From NCBI RefSeq assembly GCF_036227225.1, contig NZ_CP109444.1:62001-126000 (forward strand): a stretch of 64,000 bases of DNA. Reading direction: 5' to 3'. The stretch is from Streptomyces sp. NBC_01478 (GTDB taxonomy: Bacteria; Actinomycetota; Actinomycetes; Streptomycetales; Streptomycetaceae). Under the pieces are notes generated by a model. That model had not been told where the DNA came from. It searched no databases and saw nothing but the letters and a program-made list of their open reading frames with translations. Made by a program: the position numbers and the translations under genes. Below, piece after piece: positions 41,902 to 50,945 of the stretch (its first letter is position 1; each line of letters opens with the position of its first letter).

Positions 41902-43074
41902 ATGGACAAGGACATGGACCGACGACGCTTCCTGACCACCACGGGCGGCAGCGCGCTCGCCGCGGTGGGGCTGTCCGCCCTGACCGGCATCGCAGGGCCG
42001 CGCGCAATGGCCACCCCCGCCACCGTGCCCTCGTCCACTCTGCCCTCGCGCGCCGCGATCATCACCGTGCTGCGCCGAGTCGCCGACCACTGGATCGCCG
42101 CCCACGCCAACCCGGGCAACAACCAGTGGGCCAACGCGACTTTCTTCTCCGGCCTGCTGTCCCTGTACTCCCTGACCAAAGACGCCCGCTACCTTGCCTA
42201 CGCCCGGTCCTGGGCCGAGCAGAACAACTACGCCCTCAACGGGGGCTCCAGCACCCGGATCGCCGACAACCAAAACGCCGGACAGGCGTATCTCGACCTC
42301 TACGCGCTGGAACCCGACCCGCACAAGATCAGCGCGATCGAGACCTCGCTGCACCGCATGACCTACACCGACCAAGTCGACAAGAACGACGACTGGTGGT
42401 GGGCCGACGCCCTCCACATGGCGATGCCGCCCTTCGCGCGCCTCGGCACCCTGCGCGGTGACGCCCGCTACCACCAGAAGCTGTACAGCTTGTACCAGCA
42501 CACCAAGCACGCCGAGGGAGGCCCCGGCCTGCTGAACCCGGCGACCGGCCTGTGGTACCGCGACAAGAATTTCCTGCCCGGCCACATCGTCTCGCCCTCG
42601 GGCAAGCCCGTCGTCTGGTCGCGGGGCAACGGCTGGGTGGCCGCCGCCCACGTCAAGACCCTCAAGGCCCTGCCGCCCGCCCAGTCCAACACCGCCGAAT
42701 ACCGCGACACCCTCACACGCCTGGTGACCGCCCTCCCCCCGGTCCAGCGTCCCGACGGTTTCTGGAACGTCAACCTTGCCGACCCCACCCACTTCCCCGG
42801 CCCCGAGAGCAGCGGCACGTCCTTCTTCGCCTATGCCGTCGCCTACGCCGTCGCCACCGCCCTCGTCGACCGGGCCACCTACCTGCCAGCCGCCGCCCGT
42901 GCCTGGAACGGCCTGGTCACCACCGCCGTCCACCCAGACGGCGTCCTCGGCTACGTCCAAGGCGTCGGCGACCGCCCCGACTCCAGCCAACCCGTCACCT
43001 ACGACACCACCGCGGACTTCGCCGTCGGTGCTTTCCTCCACGCGGGAGTGGAGCTGGCGACCCTCGCCTCCTGA
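41902..43074 (+). CDS. Tat-exported GH105-like unsaturated glycuronyl hydrolase
   Basis: 390 residues. The twin-arginine signal MDRRRFLTTTGGSALAAVGL is followed by an (alpha/alpha)6 barrel with NQNAGQAYLDLYAL, DDWWWADALHMAMPPFARLG, VWSRGNGWVAAAHVKTL and PDGFWNVNL, typical of family 88/105 enzymes that hydrate 4,5-unsaturated uronyl ends left by lyases. It lies 131 bp after the lyase and works on its products. Export with a fully folded cofactor-free enzyme is common for Streptomyces glycosidases. Confidence 0.88.
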   Translation: MDKDMDRRRFLTTTGGSALAAVGLSALTGIAGPRAMATPATVPSSTLPSRAAIITVLRRVADHWIAAHANPGNNQWANATFFSGLLSLYSLTKDARYLAYARSWAEQNNYALNGGSSTRIADNQNAGQAYLDLYALEPDPHKISAIETSLHRMTYTDQVDKNDDWWWADALHMAMPPFARLGTLRGDARYHQKLYSLYQHTKHAEGGPGLLNPATGLWYRDKNFLPGHIVSPSGKPVVWSRGNGWVAAAHVKTLKALPPAQSNTAEYRDTLTRLVTALPPVQRPDGFWNVNLADPTHFPGPESSGTSFFAYAVAYAVATALVDRATYLPAAARAWNGLVTTAVHPDGVLGYVQGVGDRPDSSQPVTYDTTADFAVGAFLHAGVELATLAS

Positions 43075-43216
43075 ACACGCGGACGCAGGGCACGCGCACT
43101 CGCCGCAGACCGGCTGCAGCCCCCTCCACGTTGAGCAGGTCGAGGACCGCACCGGGGCGTTGCCGGGGATCTCTCAGGCCGGCCCTTGACCCTGGGTACC
43201 CACTCCAACGCCAAGG

Positions 43217-43440
43217 TCAGTAACTCGCGCCTGTCAGAGCCAGTTCGGGGTAGGCGAACTCCAGGTCCTTCACCGGAATCGTCCGTTGGGTACCGGAGTG
43301 CGAGAAGGCCTCGGTCGTCTGCGCCTTCTTGAGGGTCTGCCAGTGCTCTTCGAAGATCAGGCGGTTGCGCAGGTCATTGTCGCTTGCGTCGGAGACGGTT
43401 CCACCAACTCCGTACGCCTGGCCCATGATCTCAGCCAACG
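43217..43440 (-). pseudogene. LLM-flavin oxidoreductase-like fragment
   Basis: The minus frame reads LRNRLIFEEHWQTLKKAQTT, EAFSHSGTQRTIPVKDLEFA, which resembles the RFEEywevlkkAwteE.FSh.G segment of luciferase-like monooxygenases. The rest of such a gene is not seen. Tentative. Confidence 0.35.
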
Positions 43441-43499
43441 CTTCTGGAAGCCGCGCGCGATGCCGACGCAGGTGCGGCCGCGGGTTGCGGAAGGGCAGC

Positions 43500-43650
43500 A
43501 TGTTGGCCATCGGGTCGACCCGGAGTCAACGATCTGGGTCAACTCGCCCAAGTGGCCGGGGGCGTGCACACCCCCGGCCGCCTCGACCGTGCGCGTGATG
43601 ACGGACTTCTCCTGCAACGGGACTCCCGATGATCTTCTTCCTCGACGCAA
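43500..43650 (-). pseudogene. IS4-family transposase N-terminal scrap
   Basis: The minus frame reads LQEKSVITRTVEAAGGVHAP and GHLGELTQIVDSG, the conserved opening of Streptomyces IS4 transposases (IS4 N-terminal domain). The remainder is lost. Confidence 0.65.
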
Positions 43651-43848
43651 GCTGATCTATCAGGACGTCCCATTGCGTCACGCACCAGCGCTTGACCTGT
43701 GACTCAAGACTCAAACGCAACGGTTGAAGCGCCGTTGGAGTCGCCCCTGCCCGGGCGCCATCTTCGAGATCACACCACGTCACCGCCGACGGCTACACCA
43801 CGCAAACAGGTGAGGTCGCCGGAAGGCTATACCGGCCATACTCGGCAT

Positions 43849-44724
43849 GTGAACGAGGGCGAACTGCATGAGGCGGCCAGTTTCGGGATGCCGATGAACG
43901 TGTTCGAAGAACTGATCCGAGCTGCGGTCGACATCGACGCATTGTGGTACGGGCGTACGCCGTTGTTCGAGGCGGTGATGTACCGCGAGCGCGAGATGGC
44001 CCTGAGGTTGGTCTCTGCCGGCGCGGACCCGTGGCGGCCGCAGATGAACGGCTGGTCGCCCGGCCGACTCAATCTGGCGGGTCCGGAACCCGACCTGTTC
44101 GGGCCAGCCCCGTCGACGGTGGGCCTCAGTGAGCAGGAACAGGCAACCGTATTGCGCGCCGGTCGCCTCATCGACGTCCTGGCCGATGTGGCCCTCGACG
44201 GGATGAGCATCGCTTGTGTCGCCGGCATCAGCTGCGCCGAGGCGGCCCACCGACTCCAAGGCCAACCCGTGAGGATCGACAACTTCGACGAATGGCTGAT
44301 GGACCCGTGGGAGGCGGGCATGACCGAGGACGAAGTCACGGACACCGTGGGCGTCACCGACGTTCCGGGCGGCTGTGTGGTCACGCAATGGGCCGGATAC
44401 ACCGCCTCCGCCCCGGGTGTGATGGCGCTGCTCACCGCCGGCACCGCGGGATACGGTATGTACGCCAACCCGAAGAGCGGTAATCAAGGCAGCAGATTCC
44501 GCGACGGCGTCGAGTTGGACTGGGACCTCCGCCCGGGAGGCGGTCAGGCCGCATCCGATGATCCAAGCGATGAGATCCTGCGATCCTGCCTTTACCTGCA
44601 CAACGCGATCGCGTACTGCTGCGACGTGGCCGGCTTGGCGCCGGATGATCCGCGCGCTTTCACCGGCCCGCCCGATGTGGTGCTGCGTCTGCCCGCCCTG
44701 GAGCTTTGGCCTGGGCATTCCTGA
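43849..44724 (+). CDS. Ankyrin-repeat protein
   Basis: 291 residues if it starts at GTG 43849, where the conserved NEGELHEAASFGMPMNVFEE begins; an open frame extends to 43699. Two ankyrin-like units (ELHEAASFG..., TPLFEAVMYREREMALRLVS-AGADPW) lead to a C-terminal domain with VTQWAGYTASAPGVMALLTA and YGMYANPKSGNQG, as in the DUF6461-type proteins of Streptomyces. Role unknown; ankyrins mediate protein contacts. Confidence 0.75.
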   Translation: MNEGELHEAASFGMPMNVFEELIRAAVDIDALWYGRTPLFEAVMYREREMALRLVSAGADPWRPQMNGWSPGRLNLAGPEPDLFGPAPSTVGLSEQEQATVLRAGRLIDVLADVALDGMSIACVAGISCAEAAHRLQGQPVRIDNFDEWLMDPWEAGMTEDEVTDTVGVTDVPGGCVVTQWAGYTASAPGVMALLTAGTAGYGMYANPKSGNQGSRFRDGVELDWDLRPGGGQAASDDPSDEILRSCLYLHNAIAYCCDVAGLAPDDPRAFTGPPDVVLRLPALELWPGHS

Positions 44725-44829
44725 CTCTTGGTGAGACTGCCGGGCCTGCATTGGCGAGGCAAAGTAGACGGATGGCTGCGTCCGCTCCTGAGAAGAAGGA
44801 GGGATGCCCGGTCCCCGCGTGTACGGGTG

Positions 44830-45495
44830 TCAGGCGAGCAGCGACGCGACGGCGTCGAGGATCGACTGCGGCTCGGTGCGGGAGGTGTAGTTGGGGTGGA
44901 CGTCGATCCAGCGGATCGTGCCGGCGGCGTCGACCAGGACGGTCGTGGGCATCGGAAGGTTGGGAGTGCCGTCGCCGTTGCCGTCGGCCACATCGAGGCC
45001 GAGTGCGGCCTGGGACTCACGGGCGCCGTCGGTGGGGTGGGTGAGGATGCCGAGCGGGGTGGCGAGCTGGTTGCCCGGGTCGGACAGCACCGGGAAGGTC
45101 AGTTCATTCGTCTCCCTGACGGACAGTGAGCCGTCCGGCTTCTGAGGGCTGACCGCGATGAGTACAACGCCGCGCGTGTTCAGGGCCGGGACCACCTGCT
45201 CCTGGTAAGCGCGCAGGGCGATGTTGCAGTAGGGGCACCATGCGCCGCGGTAGAAGACGACGACGGCCGGCTTGCCATCACGGGCCTTGGCCAGGCTGGT
45301 CGGAGCACCGTGCGCGTCGAGCAGATCGCCGTCGGGCATGACCGCCCCGGGCTGGGCTACTCCGGAGGGGATGCCGGCCCGGTCGAGACCGGCCTGCTCC
45401 TCGTCAAAACGACCCAGAACCACGGCGGGCGCCTGGGAGGCCAGGTGCTCCTTGAACGTCACGACCTGCTCGGCGATCGTCTGGGTGCTGTTCAC
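44830..45495 (-). CDS. AhpC/TSA-family peroxiredoxin-like protein
   Basis: 221 residues from GTG 45495. Cys87 and Cys90 are in FYRGAWCPYCNIALRAYQEQ; LIAVSPQKPDGSLSVRE and PTTVLVDAAGTIRWIDVHPN follow. It has the same fold, extension and motif order as the protein at 33658. Upstream lies TGAAGTATTCACTCCA, which may be a regulatory site. Confidence 0.87.
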   Translation of the reverse strand: MNSTQTIAEQVVTFKEHLASQAPAVVLGRFDEEQAGLDRAGIPSGVAQPGAVMPDGDLLDAHGAPTSLAKARDGKPAVVVFYRGAWCPYCNIALRAYQEQVVPALNTRGVVLIAVSPQKPDGSLSVRETNELTFPVLSDPGNQLATPLGILTHPTDGARESQAALGLDVADGNGDGTPNLPMPTTVLVDAAGTIRWIDVHPNYTSRTEPQSILDAVASLLA

Positions 45496-45763
45496 AAGGG
45501 GACCTTTCGTATCAGCGGAGTGAGGGGGTGTGCGGGCCCGGCGCGAAGCAAAGGAACCCGATAATGAAGTATTCACTCCATTCTGGGATCCTGTCACGGC
45601 ATTTATGGAGCGTCAACTCCAATTTGTGAGGACCTGCCCGCCCTGGCGGCTGAGCTGGCGCAGCTCAGGAGGCGATGCAGCCGCCGTCGGCCGGGAGCAC
45701 TGCTCCGTGACTGAGCTTCTTCGAGCTGGCCACCGGTCAGGTGACGGTCCACGAAGCGCAACG

Positions 45764-45830
45764 AGCGAGGCCCCCGGGCTGTTGGTCGAGATGTCTGACG
45801 TCTCAACCATGCTGTTCGGGGGCCTCGTTG
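45764..45830. repeat. Inverted repeat at the edge of an IS5 remnant
   Basis: GAGGCCCCCG and CGGGGGCCTC are perfect 10-bp arms about 40 nt apart just before the IS5-like remnant. They may be a leftover transposon end. Confidence 0.4.
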
Positions 45831-46349
45831 GTCATCCGTCCTGCCGTACTCGACCTGCCCCATGCGCTCATGGAGTGGGTCGCCATGCTCGTCGTCACCC
45901 GTCCGTCCGTCTCAGCGCGCGGTGGTGACGCTGATGTACCTGTGCGAACACGCCATCCTAACGAAGATCGCTGCCGGGTTCGGGATCAGCGAGTCCACCG
46001 CCCACGCCTACACCAGCGCGGTCATCACCTGCTCGCCGAACGTGCGCCGGGTCTGCTGAAGGTCCTGTGCGAGGCCGACGCGGACTTCGTCCTGCTGAGC
46101 GGCATGCTCGCCCAGTGCCACCGGGTCAGCGACGGAGGGGCCGACTACTCCCCCGCGCCACCAGCAGCCTGACACTTCAGCGCTCCTGATGATCACAGCT
46201 TGAGGAACAGAGGGGCGTCAAGCACCGTCGACACGGGTGAACGTGCAGATGGTCACCGATCCGGGCGGCCGGCTGCTGCGGCTCTCACCCGCCCTGCCCG
46301 GCCGAGCGCCGATCGCCAAAGCCGTTCTCACCGTGGAGGGGCAACGCTG
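45826..46349 (+). pseudogene. IS5-family transposase remnant
   Basis: Frameshifted pieces in order: LVIRPAVLDLPHALMEWVAM, RALMYLCEHAILTKIAAGFG, ISESTAHAYTSAVI, LLAERAPGLLKVL, EEQRGVKHRRHG and VNVQMVTDPGGRLLRLSPAL. They follow the IS5/DDE_Tnp_4 plan, with the catalytic Asp region (DGTLIP) decayed. It differs from the intact element at 28188. Confidence 0.75.
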
Positions 46350-46363
46350 AGGAAGCTCGGTGA

Positions 46364-47320
46364 TCACTTGGTGAGGCGGTCCCAGACTTCGTGATCCCGC
46401 TCGACGGTCCAAATGGCGGGGCGCTTGCCATCGAGTTCGTCCCAGACACGCTGGACATCGAAGACCATCGCGTGTTCGAACACAGGCATTCCACCGTAGT
46501 CCGGCAGCAGTTCGGCACGGGCCGCCAGGTAAGCGTCCTTGATGTCGCTGCCGGCGTTCTTCACCTTCTCCACGGCCGTGAACATTCGGCGGATGAAGTC
46601 CCTGGTGAGCTCGATCGCGCGCTGCGATTCGTCCTTGGTGTGGGCGATGTGCCCTCGGCCCCCGACCAGCACCTCGACATCGAGTTCCGCGACCTTGTCC
46701 AGGGTTCCGGTCATCCAGTCCTGGTGGTAGGCGTCGCCGGTGTAGACGGCGGATCCGTTCTCTACGAGGTCGCCCGCAAACAGGACTTTCTGCGACGGGA
46801 CGTAGGCGGCAATGTCGCCGGAGGTGTGGCCGTTGCCGAACCAGGACAGCTCCACGGTGCCCCGGGTGCCGCCGAGATCGATGCTGAGGTGCTGGTCGAA
46901 CGTCTTGGTCGGCCAGGTCAGCCCAGGGATCTCCTCATATCCGTCGAACAGCCGCGGCATACGGCCGAACTCGACGTCCCAGTCCTCCTTCCCGCGTTCG
47001 CCGATGAGCCGCTTGGTCTCTGCGGACGCCACGATCTCCTCGGCGTCGAACGCCGCTGCCCCGAGCACGCGCACGGCGTGATAATGGGACAGCACCAGGT
47101 ACTTGACCGGCTTGTCCGTGTGCTCACGCAGCTTCTCGAGCCACCGCCGTGCCATGAGCGGGGTGGCACGCGCCTCGAACGCGACGAGGAAGTCCTCGCC
47201 CTCGATGGCGCCGACGTTCGGGTCGCCTTCTGCGGTGAGGGCCCAGATGCCGTCGCCAACGGTCTCCAACGTCTCGACCTTGGGGGCAGTGTCGCCCGAG
47301 GAAGCAAATGCTTGCGACAT
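46364..47320 (-). CDS. MBL-fold metallo-hydrolase with altered metal motif
   Basis: 318 residues from ATG 47320 behind GAAGGAGTCGCAC. The fold is clear (FEARATPLMARRW, GNGHTSGDIAAYVP, VLFAGDLVENG, GRGHIAHT). The usual HxHxDH reads HYHAVR (His79, His81, then Val83 and Arg84), so the second zinc site has lost its Asp and His. It is the last gene of a minus-strand operon with the enolase-superfamily enzyme and the hydrolase. Confidence 0.85.
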   Translation of the reverse strand: MSQAFASSGDTAPKVETLETVGDGIWALTAEGDPNVGAIEGEDFLVAFEARATPLMARRWLEKLREHTDKPVKYLVLSHYHAVRVLGAAAFDAEEIVASAETKRLIGERGKEDWDVEFGRMPRLFDGYEEIPGLTWPTKTFDQHLSIDLGGTRGTVELSWFGNGHTSGDIAAYVPSQKVLFAGDLVENGSAVYTGDAYHQDWMTGTLDKVAELDVEVLVGGRGHIAHTKDESQRAIELTRDFIRRMFTAVEKVKNAGSDIKDAYLAARAELLPDYGGMPVFEHAMVFDVQRVWDELDGKRPAIWTVERDHEVWDRLTK

Positions 47321-47349
47321 GTGCGACTCCTTCGCTGGTTTCCTATGTG

Positions 47350-48432
47350 TCACTTGAGGTGGGCGTACCGGTGGAGGGCGTCCGGGTCGAACAGGAGCCC
47401 ATGTCCCGGACGTTCAGGTGGAACGGCTCGCCCGTTCCGGATCTCGATCGTTTCGAGGAGAACGTCGTCGATGAGCGGGAAGTGCTCTACGTATGGGCAG
47501 TTGGGCACCGATGCCGCGAGGTGGATGTTGAGTTCGGGCAGGAAGTGCGGCGACAAGAAGGCCGATCCCGCCTCGGCGATCGCCGAGATCCGGCGCCATT
47601 CCGTCACGCCACCGCACAGCGGTGGGTCGGGTTGGAGGATTGTCGCGGCACCCTGCTGGAGGTACTGGGCGAACTCGAAGCGGCCAAGAAGGTGCTCACC
47701 GACTGCTATCGGCAGACCGGTCTGCTCAGCGAGCCGGCGGTGGCCGTCTATGTCATCCGAGCGCAGTGGTTCTTCGAGCCAGTAGACATCGAGTTCGGCG
47801 AGGCGCCGGGAGAACCAGAGCGCAGTGGGGAGGTCGAGCCTCTCATTGCAGTCGACCATGAGCCGGACACCGTCGCCCACTGCCGCTCGCACGGCGGCAA
47901 TCCTGGCGACGTCCTCCTCGACTCCGAGCGCTCCGGCCCGAAGCTTTACGGCACGCAGTCCTTCCTCTACATAGCGCTGCGTGCCCTCGATGAGCTGAGC
48001 CACGTCCATCTGGTGGGTGGCGCGTCCGCTGCCGTAGATCTCGACGGTGTCGGCGTGTACGCCAAGATGCCGGTAAAGGGGCAGACCACGCCGCTTCGCC
48101 TCAAGATCATGGATGGCCAGGTCCAGAGCTGACAGCGCCGGAAGAGCATGCCCCCTGCCCAGCCGGTGTGTCCGCGACCAGACAGCTTCCCAGGTGGCTG
48201 GCCAGTGATCGAGCGGTGTGCCCAATACGAGTGCGGTCAGGTCGTTGTCGATCAAATGCCTGACAGCGCCGGCGCCTCCGGTCAGCCCGAAGGTGAAGCC
48301 AAGTCCTGTGGCACCGTCGTCGTCGGTGACGGTGACCAGGATGAGATCGACCTCGGTCGCTCCCGAACCTCCCCGGCCGCCGCCAAGGGGGATCTTGTGC
48401 CAGGAGGTCTCGATGGTGCCGATCAGACTCAC
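47350..48432 (-). CDS. Mandelate racemase/muconate lactonizing-family enzyme
   Basis: 360 residues. The enolase-superfamily metal ligands are Asp194 (MVDCNERL), Glu220 (WLEEPL) and Glu246 (AVGEHL); His296 (LSPHFLPE) could be the acid/base. The KxK element reads KLR (Lys163, Arg165). It probably abstracts the proton next to a carboxylate to isomerise, cyclise or dehydrate an acid. Its ATG overlaps the stop of the hydrolase at 48429 (ATGA); the MBL gene follows after 30 bp. Confidence 0.88.
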   Translation of the reverse strand: MSLIGTIETSWHKIPLGGGRGGSGATEVDLILVTVTDDDGATGLGFTFGLTGGAGAVRHLIDNDLTALVLGTPLDHWPATWEAVWSRTHRLGRGHALPALSALDLAIHDLEAKRRGLPLYRHLGVHADTVEIYGSGRATHQMDVAQLIEGTQRYVEEGLRAVKLRAGALGVEEDVARIAAVRAAVGDGVRLMVDCNERLDLPTALWFSRRLAELDVYWLEEPLRSDDIDGHRRLAEQTGLPIAVGEHLLGRFEFAQYLQQGAATILQPDPPLCGGVTEWRRISAIAEAGSAFLSPHFLPELNIHLAASVPNCPYVEHFPLIDDVLLETIEIRNGRAVPPERPGHGLLFDPDALHRYAHLK

Positions 48433-49565
48433 AGGGTGTCCTCGATCCAGCCGACCAGGACGTCAGCCATGGTTTCCGTGAGTTCGGCCTGCCCGTTGAG
48501 GTAGTGCTTGCCTCCGGCGATGGCGCTGATCTTCTTGCGACCGTGCGGCACAGCGTCAAAGAGCTGTCGTGCGTGTTCAGGGAAGCAGGCTTGATCGGCG
48601 GTTCCGTAGATGACGTGTACCGGCACGTCGGTTCGCGCGAGTCGTTGCGGACCGTTGCCGTTGCTCGTTCGAAGCGACCACTGGGACAGCCACGACTGTG
48701 CGGAGGTGAAGTGGCCGAGAGTGGTGGGGATCAGGTTGGCAACAGCCGCGTCGCCCCAGAGCGTGCCGGCCTCGCGGTCCGAGGGATCGATGGTGAGGTC
48801 GACGTTTCGCGGGTCGGCACACGTGGCGTGCACCACCATCGGAACGTCGTTGACACGGCCGTCGCTCAGCTCGCGGACGCGTGCGATCTGATCCAGCGCA
48901 TAGTCGGTGAGCCGTTCGTTGCGGGCCCGTTGTGCTTCGCGGTATCGCGCCAGCCACTCACGGTCGTACGGAGGCTCATTGCGCTTGTCGAACATGTCGA
49001 GATCCGCGTCACGCTCGAACGGCGAGCTCTCATCCACTATCGACGGGTCCAGCATCTCGACCAGCAGATTCGCCCGGCCGGGATGTGCCATCAAGGTGAC
49101 CAGCGCATCGACAGGGGGAAGCGTGGCTTGGGTCAGATCCGGTCCGCTGCCGCCGGGGGACGCGGTGATGGTGGCGCGCGCAGCCTGTTCTTGGTACAGG
49201 GCGACGAGTCCGCCGCCTCCGGAGTTGCCCACGAGTACAACCCGCTCGTAACCCTCTCTCCGCAGCTGAGCAACCACTGCGGCGACGTCGAGCAGGCAGT
49301 TCTCCAGCAGGAGGGAGCTGTCGTTCCCGATGTACCGGGTAGTCATCGCGATCGCATCGACACCACGCCGCGCCCAGGCGTCCAAGGCGTAGTGCCCCAA
49401 GAAGTTGGATGACGGGTGAACGACCAGGACGGCAGTCGAAGCAGTCTTGCCCGGTGTGGCGCGCGCCCGGGTACACCACAGCACACCCGCCATCCGTGCC
49501 ACACCTGAGTAGATCTCGGTGGCCTTGGTTTCCGTTCCCATGGGAACGGTCATCAACTCGCGCAC
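48429..49565 (-). CDS. Alpha/beta-fold hydrolase
   Basis: 378 residues from GTG 49565; ATG 49553 is an alternative. The nucleophile elbow is VLVGNSGGGGLVAL (Ser115), the oxyanion region VLVVHPSSNFLGHYAL, the acid is in IYGTADQACF and His in GGKHYLNG. It is larger than the other hydrolases and of a type found in aromatic or lactone clusters. It is the first gene of the hydrolase/enolase/MBL operon and divergent from the dioxygenase, across a region rich in CCGAT-type palindromes. Confidence 0.83.
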   Translation of the reverse strand: MRELMTVPMGTETKATEIYSGVARMAGVLWCTRARATPGKTASTAVLVVHPSSNFLGHYALDAWARRGVDAIAMTTRYIGNDSSLLLENCLLDVAAVVAQLRREGYERVVLVGNSGGGGLVALYQEQAARATITASPGGSGPDLTQATLPPVDALVTLMAHPGRANLLVEMLDPSIVDESSPFERDADLDMFDKRNEPPYDREWLARYREAQRARNERLTDYALDQIARVRELSDGRVNDVPMVVHATCADPRNVDLTIDPSDREAGTLWGDAAVANLIPTTLGHFTSAQSWLSQWSLRTSNGNGPQRLARTDVPVHVIYGTADQACFPEHARQLFDAVPHGRKKISAIAGGKHYLNGQAELTETMADVLVGWIEDTL

Positions 49566-49577
49566 TTGCGTCCCCAG

Positions 49578-49609
49578 TCGATAATCGAACGACTAAACCG
49601 TTAATCGGT
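49578..49609. promoter_or_regulatory. Two palindromic boxes upstream of hydrolase operon
   Basis: TCGATAATCGA (49578-49588) is a perfect palindrome and ACCGTTAATCGGT (49597-49609) has arms ACCG/CGGT. Both resemble the CCGATTATCGG box at 36250. They lie 15-45 bp before the hydrolase start. Confidence 0.5.
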
Positions 49610-49727
49610 AGCAAGCTAACCCCGGGACACCCGGCTGTCAATCGGCGACCGCGCACCGGCGGGACCCGCGAGGGGTTGACACGAAGACCGAAGACTCGCA
49701 GACTCCACCGATATATGCGCACGTTCA

Positions 49728-49738
49728 CCGACTATCGG
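49728..49738. promoter_or_regulatory. Box CCGACTATCGG before the ring-cleavage dioxygenase
   Basis: The arms CCGA/TCGG match the site at 36250 and sit in the same place relative to the gene, overlapping its GGAGG sequence. Confidence 0.55.
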
Positions 49739-49748
49739 AGGTGCCCAA

Positions 49749-50945
49749 GTGTTCTATCGAAGGCTGGGTGAGGTTCCTCGCCGCCGGCACACACAGTTCT
49801 GCGACGCGGCAGGAAACCTGTTCTTCGAAGAGATGCAGGGCGAGGAAGGGTTCACCTGGAACCAGTCGTTCCTGTATCACCGCAACCTGCCCACCGTGAT
49901 CACAGATGCGGAAGAGGTCGCGTACGAGAACCGCGAGCAGGTCAAGAACTCTCCACTGCTGCCGCGTCACATCCTCACGCACAAGCTGGGCGTGGGCGAC
50001 GATCCGGTGACCGGCCGTCATCTCCTCATGGCCAACACCGATCTGTCGGTGCTGTACGTGGCGGCTGTGCGCAGCAGCGGTCTCTACCGCAACGCCGTTG
50101 GCGACGAGCTGTGCTACATCGAGTCCGGCTCGGCCGTACTCGAGTCCTCGTACGGAACGATGGAGGTCGGTGACGGCGACTATGTCGTGATCCCCACTTC
50201 AACCACCCACCGGTGGCGGCTGACCTCGGACGAGTTGCGTCTGCTTGTCGTCGAGTGCACGGGCGGAGGGCACATCCGCCCGCCGAAGCGCTTCATGTCG
50301 CCGCTGGGACAGTTCCTGGACGGCTCGCCTTACAACGAGCGCGATCTTCGTGGTCCGGAGTCCTTGCCCGCGCCGGCTGAGGGTGAGGCCGATGTGCTTG
50401 TCCGGACCCGGACCGGCGTCACCCGCTACGCCTACGCGTATCACCCGTTCGACGTGGTCGGCTGGGACGGCTACAACTACCCGTACGCCCTGAACATCCA
50501 CGACTACATGCCCTCGACCGGCGCGCTGCATCTGCCGCCGCCGACCTACATCACGTTCGAGGGACCGCGGTTCGTCATCTGCTCGTTCGTGCCGCGGCTG
50601 TTCGACTACCACCCCGACGCCGTCAAGGTGCCCTACGCGCACTCCAACGTCGACTCCGACGAAGTCCTCTTCTACACCGGGGATTTCATGAGCCGCGCCG
50701 GCACCGGGATCAGCCAGGGTTCGATCTCTCTGCACCCTGCCGGCTACATCCACGGACCCCAGCCCGGCAGCCACGAGAAGTCCCTTGCGCTGAAGTCGAC
50801 GGACGAAACGGCGGTCATGATCGACACCTTCGCGCCTCTCATGCTCGGCGCGGACGTCTCGGGCATCGAGGATCCGGGCTATGCGTGGTCCTGGGCTCGC
50901 GGGTCGGGCAAGGCGGTCAAGGGAGACAGCTTCGATGTCCGGTGA
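49749..50945 (+). CDS. Homogentisate 1,2-dioxygenase-like ring-cleavage enzyme
   Basis: 398 residues from GTG 49749 behind ATCGGAGGTGCCCAA. The iron ligands of homogentisate dioxygenases are matched by His298 ([11 protein letters not shown]), Glu305 (DEVLFYTGD) and His335 (GYIHGPQP). A jelly-roll N-terminus ([33 protein letters not shown]) is also present. It would open an aromatic diol with O2. It is followed by the thioredoxin-reductase-like gene, which overlaps it by 11 bp. Homogentisate or a related hydroquinone is the likely substrate. Confidence 0.85.
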   Translation: MFYRRLGEVPRRRHTQFCDAAGNLFFEEMQGEEGFTWNQSFLYHRNLPTVITDAEEVAYENREQVKNSPLLPRHILTHKLGVGDDPVTGRHLLMANTDLSVLYVAAVRSSGLYRNAVGDELCYIESGSAVLESSYGTMEVGDGDYVVIPTSTTHRWRLTSDELRLLVVECTGGGHIRPPKRFMSPLGQFLDGSPYNERDLRGPESLPAPAEGEADVLVRTRTGVTRYAYAYHPFDVVGWDGYNYPYALNIHDYMPSTGALHLPPPTYITFEGPRFVICSFVPRLFDYHPDAVKVPYAHSNVDSDEVLFYTGDFMSRAGTGISQGSISLHPAGYIHGPQPGSHEKSLALKSTDETAVMIDTFAPLMLGADVSGIEDPGYAWSWARGSGKAVKGDSFDVR

